64,000 nucleotides of DNA from an uncultured Paracoccaceae bacterium (GCA_947496535.1 CANMDE010000010.1:1-64000), one strand, 5' to 3'; shown: positions 26,164-35,596, counted from the stretch's first letter. Numbers and translations: made by a program. The notes: generated by a model from the sequence alone, not told the origin.

Positions 26164-26796
26164 TCAGTAGTGCCTGAAGAAGCAACTCACAATATCTGGG
26201 AACATTGGTCTTTCATACTGACCCGGTGTGATAACGAATTTCGCCATCCGCTGTTTGATTTCGACGGGCTGGATCAGCTTTTCAATCCCGGCGTGACGGG
26301 GGCGGACGGTTTCGTGATTTTGGCGCGGGTTCATGTAATCATCAAAAAGAAGGGTCACTGGCTTTTGGGTCATCATCATTGCCGTCAGCACACAGGCCGA
26401 GCGAAAGATACCATCCGCCAGAATGACGTCGGGTTGGACGAAATCCTCTCGGGACCAGACCGAGATTGGGTAGTGCCAGTAGTTTTTCCAGAACCGGGTT
26501 GTTTGCGGAATGCCCCAACGCTTGGTTGGGCCAACATCGACCCAGTGCATTTGGACTGGGGAGCGTGTTTGATCAGATGTGGAAATATAACTTTCAAGAT
26601 TGGCGGCCCAGTCTTTGTCACTTTCTACAGCAAAGATCGACTTGCCCGGCATTTCCGATGCCATCACGGTTGAGCCACCCGTCCCGTATTCGAGTATCGT
26701 TTCGCTTTCTGCGTAGTGCTGGCGTACCCATGTCGCCACCTCATCGGGGAACGTCAGAACGGGGCGTGTGGGGAGTGTTTCGACGGAATTGACCAT
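26164..26796 (-). CDS. Class I SAM-fold protein of unknown role
   Basis: The 210-residue protein has a Rossmann-type start, ETILEYGTGGSTVMASEM, followed by SIFAVESDKDWA, matching motifs I and II of class I methyltransferase folds (Gly-rich loop and acidic residue). A later DVILADGIFRSACVLTAMM segment fits motif IV. It resembles methyltransferase-like proteins often found near surface-glycan genes, with no defined substrate. It sits within the cobalamin gene string but is not one of the known corrin-ring methyltransferases, which have a different (class III) fold. Confidence 0.65.
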   Translation of the reverse strand: MVNSVETLPTRPVLTFPDEVATWVRQHYAESETILEYGTGGSTVMASEMPGKSIFAVESDKDWAANLESYISTSDQTRSPVQMHWVDVGPTKRWGIPQTTRFWKNYWHYPISVWSREDFVQPDVILADGIFRSACVLTAMMMTQKPVTLLFDDYMNPRQNHETVRPRHAGIEKLIQPVEIKQRMAKFVITPGQYERPMFPDIVSCFFRHY

Positions 26797-26860
26797 TTAG
26801 GTTTGTTTATCTCAGTAGATGACCATTACGTCGCAGACCGTACAGCCACATCGCGATACT

Positions 26861-27556
26861 TCAAGCAGATGTCGAAACCTCAGCCGCAACGGCCGGTGCG
26901 CTCGGGAACGAAAACTGGCGTTGGCCCTTGTCCCATATCAGCCCGGTGCGGAGTGCCACTTGTTTGAATGAATCGTTCAACCCCAGTGCATTGGCCCACC
27001 GGCCCAAAGATCGCACCGGTACGGCATGGATATCGCCGAAACCGTCGACCAGCACACATTCGTACCCCGCGTCGCGGTGCCCAAATACCAGATTATGCGG
27101 TTTGATGTCCCCTGCGCGGATGCCAAAACGATAAAATCGCGTAACGAGGTCGTTGAGCGCATTCAGGTGCTTTTCAGTAAAGGTCTTGTTCCTGATCTTG
27201 TCACGCAACGTTTCGCCAACAGGGTTATTTGTTCCCGCCACCCGTTCAGCCACGCAAGCGAGGCCAAGATTTGTTTGTTCAAGGCCATACATATGCGTAA
27301 TGGGAAGACGCAGATCAGAAGCAGAATGGTTTAGCTGAACCCGAAGATATTCGTCGTATTCTTTTCGGATCAGACGCAAACGCACCGACGGCAACCAATT
27401 TGTGGTTATGTCGCGAAAGGTAAACCGGCGCCCTTGATCTTCCTGCGGGCGCATCACCTTCAACAGCTTCCTGTCATCAGACGGGTGCAGGTACACATGC
27501 CGCTCAGCACCGCTGGCGATGTAAAACGAAGGATCAAGCTGCACCACATTTGTCAT
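26861..27556 (-). CDS. YrbL-like (PhoP regulatory network) kinase-fold protein
   Basis: The protein (about 231 residues) resembles the YrbL-PhoP_reg family, which has a compact protein-kinase-like fold. It has a nucleotide-loop-like IASGAERHVYLHPSDDRKLL with Lys in LLKVMRP, and a catalytic-loop-like FGIRAGDIKPHNLVF (the Asp and Asn correspond to kinase HxDxKxxN), then VLVDGFGD in place of DFG. The family was found in the PhoP/PmrA regulon of enterobacteria and its substrate is unknown. ATG at 27556 is used; a TTG at 27592 is possible. It lies within the cobalamin string, 91 bases downstream of cobO. Confidence 0.72.
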   Translation of the reverse strand: MTNVVQLDPSFYIASGAERHVYLHPSDDRKLLKVMRPQEDQGRRFTFRDITTNWLPSVRLRLIRKEYDEYLRVQLNHSASDLRLPITHMYGLEQTNLGLACVAERVAGTNNPVGETLRDKIRNKTFTEKHLNALNDLVTRFYRFGIRAGDIKPHNLVFGHRDAGYECVLVDGFGDIHAVPVRSLGRWANALGLNDSFKQVALRTGLIWDKGQRQFSFPSAPAVAAEVSTSA

Positions 27557-27647
27557 AAGAGTGTTACATATGAAATGAACCGTTTGGTTCAAGCAAAATG
27601 TGATGTTTATCTAGTATATGTGATGACACAGCCGCAGGTGGAAAACC

Positions 27648-28256
27648 TTAGTATTCTACCCCGATCTGTGCCTTTATCCCGGATCGGAACGGGTGCTTGA
27701 CCAGTTCCATTTCGGTCACCAGATCCGCCAGCTCGATCAGGTCTTCATGCGCATTTCGACCGGTCAGAACCACATGCGTCATTTCGGGTTTATGATTTTT
27801 GAGGAAATCGACCACCTCGGCAATCGCGACATAGTCGTAGCGGATCGCGATATTGATCTCGTCCAAAAGAACCATGTGGTTGCTTTCGTCAAGGATCAGC
27901 TCTTTCGCTTTGGCCCAGGCGGCCTGAGCCATTTCGGTATCCCGCGATTTGTCCTGAGTTTCCCAGGTGAAGCCTTCGCCCATGGTGTGAAAGGCGCAGG
28001 TGTCGGTGAATCTCGACAGGATCAGATCGCGTTCGCCAGTGGACATACCGCCTTTGATGAACTGCACAACGGCGCATTTCATATCATGGGCAATGCAGCG
28101 GAAGATCATGCCAAAGGCGGCAGAGGACTTGCCTTTGCCTTTGCCTGTATGGACGATCACCAACCCCTTTTTGTCAGTCTTGGTCGCCATGATTTTGTCG
28201 CGAGCAGCCTTTTTCTTGGCCATCTTCATCGCGTGGCGGTCGGTGTCTTCTGTCAT
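27648..28256 (-). CDS. cobO: Cob(I)yrinic acid a,c-diamide adenosyltransferase
   Basis: CobO (CobA/BtuR type) transfers the 5'-deoxyadenosyl group from ATP to cob(I)alamin or its precursors. The 202-residue protein has the P-loop variant VHTGKGKGKSSAAFG (about 35-49), AVVQFIKGGMSTGE, and C-terminal HVVLTGRNAHEDLIELAD, all standard for the family. The start at 28256 has AAAGGGAG 8 bases upstream. It follows the nucleotidyltransferase-like gene by 47 bases in the minus-strand cobalamin string. Confidence 0.95.
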   Translation of the reverse strand: MTEDTDRHAMKMAKKKAARDKIMATKTDKKGLVIVHTGKGKGKSSAAFGMIFRCIAHDMKCAVVQFIKGGMSTGERDLILSRFTDTCAFHTMGEGFTWETQDKSRDTEMAQAAWAKAKELILDESNHMVLLDEINIAIRYDYVAIAEVVDFLKNHKPEMTHVVLTGRNAHEDLIELADLVTEMELVKHPFRSGIKAQIGVEY

Positions 28257-28303
28257 GTATCGGCTCCCTTTGGGGCAGAGCGTATCTGGTGCGGCGAGCG
28301 GGT

Positions 28304-28906
28304 TCAATCAGGCCAAGGCACGAAGTTCAGTTCCGGCCAAAGCGCCATCTGTCGCTTTGCCTTTGCCTCATGCGTAGCACGGTTGTTTCGCTGGGTATGC
28401 GGTACCAGGCGAAAGCTGAAAATGTCGTTCAGACCGAATGGTGCATAGATGTCAAAGCTGTCATCCGCCTTTAGCCGCATGCCAACCGCGTGAGTTTTGC
28501 ACGCGAAGTTATCGATCCCATCGGTGGTTTTACGAAGTGGGTCGTAGTCTTGGCCGAAGTGGTCTTTGTACCAAAGATGAACCCGGGCTTGATTTCGGAC
28601 TTCGACAGGTATTGGCCCTGTGAAGTGGTCCGCCGCCCGGCGGATCGCATGATCTTCGGCGGCATAGCTGGTGTCAGCGTCGAAATAGAACAGGTCGATA
28701 TCCTTGACGCCGTAAAGGTCCGGTTTGTCGGTCAGATGATTCCAGACCTGATTGTAGATCGCGCCAGAGACAATCCACCAGTCGGGCAGGTGCAGCGCTC
28801 GGGCCTGTTGGAAAGCGTGCATCAGCGGGGTGCATGTCCTCACGATATCGGTCAAGGCCGTTTTCTGATTCTGCTTTTGCAGTTCAGCGTAGCGGAGGTG
28901 TTTCAT
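28304..28906 (-). CDS. NTP_transf_6 (DUF925) nucleotidyltransferase-like protein
   Basis: The 200-residue protein fits the NTP_transf_6/DUF925 family. PDWWIVSGAIYNQVWNHLTD leads into YGVKDIDLFYFD, where the Asp-x-Asp pair is the predicted metal site of a polymerase-beta-like nucleotidyltransferase. It continues with PIPVEVRNQARVHLWYK and a GIDNFACKTHAVGMRL segment. Members are broadly distributed and unstudied. It lies between cobN and cobO on the same strand, so it may be expressed with them. The start at 28906 (MKHLRYAEL) is chosen over upstream codons that give no family match. Confidence 0.78.
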   Translation of the reverse strand: MKHLRYAELQKQNQKTALTDIVRTCTPLMHAFQQARALHLPDWWIVSGAIYNQVWNHLTDKPDLYGVKDIDLFYFDADTSYAAEDHAIRRAADHFTGPIPVEVRNQARVHLWYKDHFGQDYDPLRKTTDGIDNFACKTHAVGMRLKADDSFDIYAPFGLNDIFSFRLVPHTQRNNRATHEAKAKRQMALWPELNFVPWPD

Positions 28907-29251
28907 ATAGGTGCGCCACATCTGGTGAGAGCAATAGAAAGGGGATGGAAAAGGCGTGGGCGTGCCACTCACTCGTAGTCATTTGCCCGAAAGACCGCAA
29001 GTTTGCAGGAAGCCTTGCAACAGTCGCGGGCAACGCGACATGAACATGGTATCCTTCAGACGGAATGTCAGATGCTGGCAAGAACGGTTGTTTGGCTGAA
29101 GCCGTTTCGACAGTCTGGACGTCTTGACCTGGCGGAAATGAGACAAATTTGACTCACTATGTGTCTGAGAGGGAAATCTAGGCAGATTTACCCATAGCTT
29201 TTCCTGTAGGTTTCTCTAGAAGCCGCGTTGCTTTGTCAGGAGTGGTGGAAC

Positions 29252-29320
29252 ATGAAGTATTTTTGTCTGGTCTTGTTTTTCGGTTATTTTGGCGTGGCCG
29301 CACTTGCGGCCGGTATCTGA
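29252..29320 (+). CDS. Possible 22-residue hydrophobic peptide
   Basis: ATG at 29252 follows CAGGAGTGGTGGAAC, a good ribosome binding site at proper distance. The frame encodes MKYFCLVLFFGYFGVAALAA plus two residues, resembling a bare signal peptide or small membrane peptide. It lies in the 435-base gap between the nucleotidyltransferase-like gene and cobN and points towards the cobN 3' end, stopping 22 bases short of it. No homologue is known to me. The rest of the gap shows nothing recognisable. Confidence 0.3.
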   Translation: MKYFCLVLFFGYFGVAALAAGI

Positions 29321-29341
29321 ACAGCCGGGTTGACCTGAAAC

Positions 29342-32300
29342 TCAGAGCAGCCCAGCAATCCTTGCGCGGGCGGAGTTTGAACGCGGCTGCCAAAGGTTGC
29401 GGTCGATCGCTTCCTGCAATCGCTCAGCAATTTCTTTGAGGGCCGGGGCGTTGGCGTCAGCGATGAAATCGCGGGTCGCGTCATCCTTGATGAAGGCCTC
29501 TTCCACCAGATCGAAATGATGGTTTTGCACGGCGCCGGTCGTGGCTGCGAAGGCGAATAGGTAATCGACGGTCGCCGCGATTTCGAACGCACCTTTGTAT
29601 CCGTGCCGTTTGATGCCATCGATCCATTTGGGGTTCACCACACGAGACCGCACGACCCGCCCAATTTCGTCGTCCAGCGTGCGGATTACGGGCCGTTCGG
29701 GGCGGGAGTGGTCGTTGTGGTAGATGGGACGATCTTGCCCCTGTAACGTGCTGATCGCCGCAGCGGCGCCGCCTTCGAACTGATAGTAATCATCGCTGTC
29801 GAGGACATCGTGTTCGCGGTTATCCTGATTCTGAACGATGGCTTCGGTCTGGGACAGGCGCTGTTCCATGGCTTTGCGGGCCTTGCGGCCCTCTGCGCCT
29901 GCGCCATAGGCGTAGCTTCCCCATTCCAGATAGGCCTCAGCGAAGTCTGACTTATCGGACCAGATGCGTTCGTCGATGAGTGCTTGTAGACCGGCCCCAT
30001 AAGCGCCGGGTTTGGAGCCGAAGACGCGGGTTTGGTCTTCACCTTGTTTTGTGCGGGCAGCGGCGGGGTTGATGTCTGCGGGTTCATCAAGGTCTTGAAC
30101 GGCGCGGGCGGCACTATCGACCAATGCGATGAGTTGCGGGAACGCGTCGCGGAAGAAGCCGGAGATGCGCAAGGTGACATCAACGCGGGGACGTCCGAGG
30201 ACTGTTTGGGGCAGGACTTCGAAGCCTGTCACGCGTCTGTTGGCGCTATCCCATGTGGGTTTGACGCCCATGAGTGCTAGCGCTTGCGCGATGTCATCGC
30301 CACCGGTGCGCATATTGGCTGTGCCCCATGCATTGATCAGCATGGTGCGGGGCCAGTCGCCGTGGTCCTGCAGGTGTTTTTCGATCAGCAAGTTGGCGGA
30401 TTTCCACCCCAGTGCCCATGCCGTTGGCGTAGGAACCGCGCGGCTGTCGACGCTAAAGAAGTTGCGGCCCGTGGGCAGGGTGTCGAGCCGTCCACGAGTG
30501 GGCGCGCCGGATGGTCCGGGCGGGACGAACTGCCCAGAAAGCGCGGTAAGGAGGCCTGCGCCCTCGTCAGGTCCGCAAGCGGTTATGGCTGGACGGATGC
30601 GGGTTTTAATTTCTTGCAGAACGGCGGCGCTCATCGGCCCTGGCGGGCTCTCTTCGTTATCCAGGAGACGCTGGGAGAGGTTTTCGAGCCGTTCGACGGT
30701 GTCGCCATTGGTGCGCCATTTAGCTGTTCCGGTAAGGTTGGCTGGCTTTCTTGCGGCGGGGGCTGCAAGATCGCAATCCAGAGGGTCGATATCCAGATCG
30801 AGGTCTTCCGCAAGGCCGCGCAGCAAGGATGCGTTTGCCCCCTTTCCATCGCCACGCGGAACACGGGCGAGCGCGATGGCAAGATCGCGTTCCTTGTCGC
30901 CCGTCGGTGATTGCCCAAAAATATGCAGCCCATCTCGGATCTGTGCCTCTTTCAGCTCGCAGAGATAGGCGTCGAGCTTTCCGAGGTCACTGTCATTGTC
31001 GCCGGTAAAGCCTGCATCCTTGGCCAGCCCTGTTACCTCTGACAGTGACAGAATTTCGCGGCGAAGGTGGTCGATGCGGCGGGGGTCGACGCCTGCGGCT
31101 TCATAATATTCATCCACCAGTGCTTCCAGATCGCGCAGTGGCCCGTAGCTTTCAGCGCGCGTCAGCGGTGGCGTCAAATGGTCGATGATAACAGCTGATG
31201 TGCGCCGTTTGGCTTGTGTGCCTTCACCAGGGTCGTTGACGATGAATGGGTAGATATGAGGTGTGGGGCCAAAGACGGCCTCGGGCCAGCAGGTCTCGGA
31301 GAGAGCGACCGCCTTGCCGGGCAACCATTCGAGATTTCCGTGTTTGCCCATATGCACGATTGCATCCGCGCCCCAATGGTGCCGCAGCCAGAAATAGAAG
31401 GCGAGGTAGTTGTGGGGCGGAACGAGGTCGGGGGAATGGTATGTGTCGGTCGGGTCGATATTATAGCCGCGGGCGGGTTGCAGGCCGACGATGGCGTTGC
31501 CGAAGCGATGAATACTAAGGGCGAAACCTGAGATCGTTGCGCAGTCTGAGGCCTCCGGCGGGAGTTTTTTTCCCAAGATGAAGGGGTCCTGGTCGGGTTG
31601 GCCCCAGCGGGTGGTGATTTGGTCTTTGATATCCCATGGCAGGGCATCGAAATGTCTTTTGTAGATATCGAGGGGGAGGAACTCGCCGCCTTCTTTGTCT
31701 GCTCTGTCGGTCAGCCAGTTGGTTGGGCCGTCCATGATTTGCTGCATCAAAGTGGCGCTGTCTTTGGGTGGGGTGGCGGTGTACCCATTAGATTTGAGCA
31801 GTTTTAGGACGTGGATCGTGGCCGCGGGCGTGTCGAGGCCCACGCCATTGGCCAGCCGACCGTCCTTGTTGGGATAATTGGCAAGAATAAGGGCGGTTTT
31901 CTTGTCTTTCGTGGGGGTACGGCGGAGGTTGGCCCAGCTTTTTGTCAGTTGGCTGACGAAATCAATCCTGTCGCCGCGTGCCTGATATGTCGCGATGGGG
32001 CATTCTGTAGCGTCGTCAAAGAACGCCTCGCCCTTGAAACTGACCGCGCGAGACAGGATACGGCCGTCCACCTCGGGTAGGGCAACGTTCATGGCGATGT
32101 CGCGGGCGGTGAGACCGTGTAGCCCCTCGGCCCATGTTGCTTCTGCAGCGCCTGACAGTATGACCTGGAAAATCGGCGCATTGTTGGCGAGCAGTGGGTT
32201 TCTGGGGCTGTTATCGCCATCATGCGGGGAGCCTACTGCGAAAGCGGTGCAGTTAAGGATGACGTCAGGTGCCGCCGCATTGAAAAGCGTGTTCAGTGTG

Positions 32301-33040
32301 GCTGTGCTGACCGGGTCCTTGAGGCTGGCAACAAAGATCGGGAGGGGGTTCAGCCCAGCGCGCGCTAAACTGCGGGTGAGCCGGTTTATGGGGTTGAGCC
32401 CGCCGCCTTGTACCAGGGCGCGGTAAAAGATGATCGGGATGATCGGAGCGCCATCGGTCCAGCACACTTGTGCGGCGGCAAGGTCTGTGATGCCCGCACC
32501 GGGCCAGTAGACGCCTGCCCGCAAAAGCGGTGCTGGTCGGCTGGGCTTTTCGCCACCGTCGAGCATCGCTTTGGCATAATTCAGCAGGTTGGTGCTGTTT
32601 TGCGGTCCACCTTCGACCAGATAGGACCAGAGCGTGTCGTAGTCCTCTGCGGTGACGGTGGAGAGGTCACGCAGTTCGGGGTCGGGTTTGTCGTCGCCGG
32701 GAAGAGCCGCAAAAGGGATGCCTGCCTCGTGCAGACGTGCTGCATATTGGGTCAGGCCATATTTCCAGTAGCCCGCGCCGCCAAGAATACGGGCGATGAC
32801 AAGGCGGGATTTGGTGGCGCAATTGTCCAGATGCAGATCGACCGACATTGGATGCGTCAGGTGCATCATGTTCGCCAGACGCAAGGTAGGCGGGTTTTCC
32901 ATCTCCGCCCGGGCATCCGACAGGGCTGCCAGTTCGGTGTCCGCAGCTGAGATGATCACCACGTCGGCGGGTGTCTGGCCAAGGTCGACCGGTTCGGTGC
33001 CATCGCTGATTGCGCCGGGCGTGGCGGCGAGCAGGTGCAT
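29342..33040 (-). CDS. cobN: Cobaltochelatase subunit CobN
   Basis: CobN is the large subunit of the aerobic, ATP-dependent cobaltochelatase that inserts cobalt into hydrogenobyrinic acid a,c-diamide; it needs CobS and CobT, which are not in this window. The 1232-residue length is standard. Recognisable segments include HMGKHGNLEWLPGKAVALSE, VDEYYEAAGVDPRRIDHLR, and C-terminal RVVNPKWIDGIKRHGYKGA and NPNxLDHF-like NHHFDLVEEAF. The start at 33040 has GAGG about 9 bases upstream. It lies downstream of the riboswitch-hupE-cobW unit on the same strand, separated by a small plus-strand gene. Confidence 0.96.
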   Translation of the reverse strand: MHLLAATPGAISDGTEPVDLGQTPADVVIISAADTELAALSDARAEMENPPTLRLANMMHLTHPMSVDLHLDNCATKSRLVIARILGGAGYWKYGLTQYAARLHEAGIPFAALPGDDKPDPELRDLSTVTAEDYDTLWSYLVEGGPQNSTNLLNYAKAMLDGGEKPSRPAPLLRAGVYWPGAGITDLAAAQVCWTDGAPIIPIIFYRALVQGGGLNPINRLTRSLARAGLNPLPIFVASLKDPVSTATLNTLFNAAAPDVILNCTAFAVGSPHDGDNSPRNPLLANNAPIFQVILSGAAEATWAEGLHGLTARDIAMNVALPEVDGRILSRAVSFKGEAFFDDATECPIATYQARGDRIDFVSQLTKSWANLRRTPTKDKKTALILANYPNKDGRLANGVGLDTPAATIHVLKLLKSNGYTATPPKDSATLMQQIMDGPTNWLTDRADKEGGEFLPLDIYKRHFDALPWDIKDQITTRWGQPDQDPFILGKKLPPEASDCATISGFALSIHRFGNAIVGLQPARGYNIDPTDTYHSPDLVPPHNYLAFYFWLRHHWGADAIVHMGKHGNLEWLPGKAVALSETCWPEAVFGPTPHIYPFIVNDPGEGTQAKRRTSAVIIDHLTPPLTRAESYGPLRDLEALVDEYYEAAGVDPRRIDHLRREILSLSEVTGLAKDAGFTGDNDSDLGKLDAYLCELKEAQIRDGLHIFGQSPTGDKERDLAIALARVPRGDGKGANASLLRGLAEDLDLDIDPLDCDLAAPAARKPANLTGTAKWRTNGDTVERLENLSQRLLDNEESPPGPMSAAVLQEIKTRIRPAITACGPDEGAGLLTALSGQFVPPGPSGAPTRGRLDTLPTGRNFFSVDSRAVPTPTAWALGWKSANLLIEKHLQDHGDWPRTMLINAWGTANMRTGGDDIAQALALMGVKPTWDSANRRVTGFEVLPQTVLGRPRVDVTLRISGFFRDAFPQLIALVDSAARAVQDLDEPADINPAAARTKQGEDQTRVFGSKPGAYGAGLQALIDERIWSDKSDFAEAYLEWGSYAYGAGAEGRKARKAMEQRLSQTEAIVQNQDNREHDVLDSDDYYQFEGGAAAAISTLQGQDRPIYHNDHSRPERPVIRTLDDEIGRVVRSRVVNPKWIDGIKRHGYKGAFEIAATVDYLFAFAATTGAVQNHHFDLVEEAFIKDDATRDFIADANAPALKEIAERLQEAIDRNLWQPRSNSARARIAGLL

Positions 33041-33087
33041 TAGGTATGGCCTCGTGCTAGATGCCGCATGAAAAAGAGGGTCAAGTT

Positions 33088-33249
33088 ATGGATTACAAAG
33101 CTGCAGGAGCGCCAAAAATGGGTAAAAAGGGACCGAAACATGAGGAGCATAACGCCCATGGATCGCAAAAGAAGCCGTTCGGCCAGCGCGAAGACAAGGC
33201 CGCATTGTTGGCCCGGATGAAAAAAGCGGCTGAGGCAAAGAAGGCCTGA
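33088..33249 (+). CDS. Small lysine-rich protein
   Basis: The 53-residue basic protein (MDYKAAGAPKMGKKGPKHEE at its start, RMKKAAEAKKA at its end) has a good GAGGG site before ATG 33088. It contains no hydrophobic segment and is probably disordered or a short helix binding nucleic acid or metal (several His). It lies on the opposite strand between cobN and the GNAT gene, so it breaks the minus-strand string in two and must have its own promoter, within the 47 bases before its start or inside the cobN 5' end. I do not recognise a family. Confidence 0.6.
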   Translation: MDYKAAGAPKMGKKGPKHEEHNAHGSQKKPFGQREDKAALLARMKKAAEAKKA

Positions 33250-33251
33250 GG

Positions 33252-33701
33252 TCACAGTTTCTTTTCCATAAAGATAGAGCTTTTGGCGTCAGAGTAGCCG
33301 CCGAACGGGCCGCATTCTGTGAAGCCGTGACGTGCGTAAAGTCTATGGGCGGCGTGCAGGACATTGCCCGTTTCGAGCTTGATCAGTGGTAGTTTGAGCT
33401 CTCGCGCCTGATCTTCGAGTTGCCGCATGAGTGCATCAGCGATGCCTTTGCCCCGCGCAGCCTCGGACACGAACATCGATTTGATTTCGCCATAGCTGTC
33501 GTACGCCTTCAATGCGCCGGTGCCGAGGATCTGATCGCCTTCCCTTGCTGTGAAGAAGTGGATGTGATCGGCAACAAGGTCGTCGACTTCGAGGTAGAAA
33601 TTGTCCTCGGGCGGGAAAAGTTCCTGCATCAACGCGTGACTTTGTTTGAGCAAAGCCACGGCACCGGGATGATGCGGGTCTGTTTTTTCGACAATGATCA
33701 T
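33252..33701 (-). CDS. GNAT-family N-acetyltransferase
   Basis: The 149-residue protein shows the GNAT acetyl-CoA loop in MFVSEAARGKGIADALMRQL (Q/RxxGxG/A pattern) and the late LYARHGFTECGPFG motif. It would acetylate an amine, possibly an antibiotic or amino acid; the substrate is unknown. Its ATG overlaps the end of cobW by four bases (ATGA), so it is part of the riboswitch-led unit. Whether acetylation has anything to do with cobalamin is unclear. Confidence 0.87.
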   Translation of the reverse strand: MIIVEKTDPHHPGAVALLKQSHALMQELFPPEDNFYLEVDDLVADHIHFFTAREGDQILGTGALKAYDSYGEIKSMFVSEAARGKGIADALMRQLEDQARELKLPLIKLETGNVLHAAHRLYARHGFTECGPFGGYSDAKSSIFMEKKL

Positions 33702-34762
33702 TGCATCAAAGCGGCCGTGATGGCGGCCTGATCGAGACCTGCTTCGCCGATCACGACAAGGCGCGTTTCACGGTTTGTGTCGCCGAAGGGCTGATCGAAA
33801 TAGGTGTCCACCCGTGGGCCCACAGCTTGCAGCGTCAGGCGCATGGGCTTGCCTTCGATCGCAACGAAACCCTTGAGACGCAGGATATTGTTGGACCGGA
33901 TCGTCTCGGCGACCTGTTCAGCAAAGGCGTTGGCATCACCGATTTCACCCCGGGTGACGATGAAACTTTCGAATTCGTCATGGCCGTGTGCATGTTCATG
34001 ATCGTGGTGATCGTCCTCGTCATCATCATGGTGATGATGGTGGTGCACTTCGTGACGGGCGGCGAGGTCGGATTCCGCACCAATGCCCTGACCGAGCAGC
34101 ACATCGACAGGGAGTGCGCCCATAGACGCCTTAACCACCTGCACCCCATCGCGGGATTCTGTCTTGAGGCGGGATGTCAGCGTTTCCGCCTCGCTCGTTT
34201 CCAACAGATCGGTCTTGTTGACAACGATCATGTCGGCGCAGGCCACCTGATCTTCGAAAAGCTCGGAAAGCGGCGTTTCGTGATCAAGGTTTTCGTCTTG
34301 GGCGCGCTGGGCATCGACGGCGGCGACGTTGTGGGCAAATTGGCCGTCATGGACGGCGCGTCCATCAACAACGGTGACAACCCCGTCGACGGTAACTTTC
34401 GTGGAAATACCCGGCCAGTTGAAGGCGCGCAACAAGGGCTGCGGTAGGGCGAGGCCGGAGGTTTCGATGACGATATGGTCGGGTTTGTCTTCGCGCGCCA
34501 AAAGCTGCTCCATCGTGGGGATGAAGTCATCAGCCACGGTGCAGCAGATGCAGCCATTGGACAGCTCGACGATGTCGTCTTCGGTGCAAACCTCGTCTCC
34601 GCAACCTTTGAGGATGTCACCATCGACACCAAGATCACCAAATTCGTTGATGATCAGGGCGATTTTTTTGCCATTGGCGTTTTGCAGCATATGGCGAATG
34701 AGGGTTGTTTTTCCGGCCCCGAGAAAGCCGGTGACAACGGTAGCGGGGATTTTGGCGGGCAT
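33698..34762 (-). CDS. cobW: CobW metal-chaperone GTPase
   Basis: CobW is a G3E GTPase (COG0523) that delivers cobalt for cobalamin synthesis. The 354-residue protein has Walker A GFLGAGKTT (12-20), the metal-binding CxCC motif GCICCTV at 70-76, a NKTD guanine-specificity motif (VNKTDLLE), and a striking histidine/aspartate-rich stretch at about 233-260 that can bind several metal ions. The C-terminal CobW_C domain follows (about 265-345). It sits between hupE and cobN under the B12 riboswitch, which supports cobalt rather than zinc as the cargo. Confidence 0.94.
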   Translation of the reverse strand: MPAKIPATVVTGFLGAGKTTLIRHMLQNANGKKIALIINEFGDLGVDGDILKGCGDEVCTEDDIVELSNGCICCTVADDFIPTMEQLLAREDKPDHIVIETSGLALPQPLLRAFNWPGISTKVTVDGVVTVVDGRAVHDGQFAHNVAAVDAQRAQDENLDHETPLSELFEDQVACADMIVVNKTDLLETSEAETLTSRLKTESRDGVQVVKASMGALPVDVLLGQGIGAESDLAARHEVHHHHHHDDDEDDHHDHEHAHGHDEFESFIVTRGEIGDANAFAEQVAETIRSNNILRLKGFVAIEGKPMRLTLQAVGPRVDTYFDQPFGDTNRETRLVVIGEAGLDQAAITAALMQ

Positions 34763-34839
34763 GGCAAGAGCCTTTGATCAGGGGCAACGCAAAAGGGGAC
34801 CACAGATGCGGCCCCCTTGGTTCATATGGTGGGGGCCGA

Positions 34840-35481
34840 TCAGGCGGCGAGCATTGCGACCAATGGACCTTCGACGATTTCGAGGGCGAGGAACACGCCA
34901 ACACCGGCGACCATCGCTCCGCCAAGACGTGCGTTAATGGCTGTCGCGTCAGTTGCGCCCAGCTTCTGAACGGTCCAGCCCGCGGCAACTGCGATAGCGT
35001 ATTGGATAACGCCAAGGCCAATCAGATAGCCCAGCAGAACTGCGCCGCCGACACCGCCTTCTTGACCGGCGATTGAACCGCCGAAGGCAGAGCCGTGGAA
35101 AAGGCCGAAGGTGGCGAACACCAGCAACGCAGTCGTCGTGTTCAGCGCTTTGCCTGACAGGACGATGCCGCCCAGAACAATCAGTGACAGGACGATAACG
35201 GTTTCCGCAATCGGCATGGCGACACCTGCATACATCAACGCGCAACCTGCCAGCATGGCACCGATATAGGCGGCAGGCGTCAGAAGCTTGCGCCCGGTGA
35301 AGAGTGCAGCAATCCCCATGGCGACCACGAAAAACAGGTGGTCAAAGCCCAGAACCGGGTGGCCCACGCCGGATGCGAGCCCATGCGTGAATGTCTCCAT
35401 CGGCAGGCCGCCCAGCGGGTGGTGTGCGAATGCGGGTGATGCGGCTGTAATAAGGCCAGCGGCGGTAAGAATACGTTTCAT
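34840..35481 (-). CDS. hupE: HupE/UreJ-family cobalt/nickel transporter
   Basis: The 213-residue protein has a signal peptide (MKRILTAAGLITAASPAFA) followed directly by His-His-Pro, the metal-binding N-terminus of HupE/UreJ proteins. About six membrane helices follow, with GVGHPVLGFDHLFFVVAMG as the conserved core (His and Asp ligands). HupE proteins under B12 riboswitch control are predicted cobalt importers. Here the riboswitch lies right upstream and cobW and cobN follow, giving a coherent cobalt uptake, chaperoning and insertion unit. AAGGGG precedes the ATG. Confidence 0.92.
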   Translation of the reverse strand: MKRILTAAGLITAASPAFAHHPLGGLPMETFTHGLASGVGHPVLGFDHLFFVVAMGIAALFTGRKLLTPAAYIGAMLAGCALMYAGVAMPIAETVIVLSLIVLGGIVLSGKALNTTTALLVFATFGLFHGSAFGGSIAGQEGGVGGAVLLGYLIGLGVIQYAIAVAAGWTVQKLGATDATAINARLGGAMVAGVGVFLALEIVEGPLVAMLAA

Positions 35482-35596
35482 GTTGTCCCCTTCGGATCGT
35501 CATAAAGGGGGGATTTCATGGAGTGACCGCGGCAGAGCCTAGGCCAAAACCCCCACGGAACACCCCGTCCGTTGATGTTGTCCGGCGCGTGAAGCC

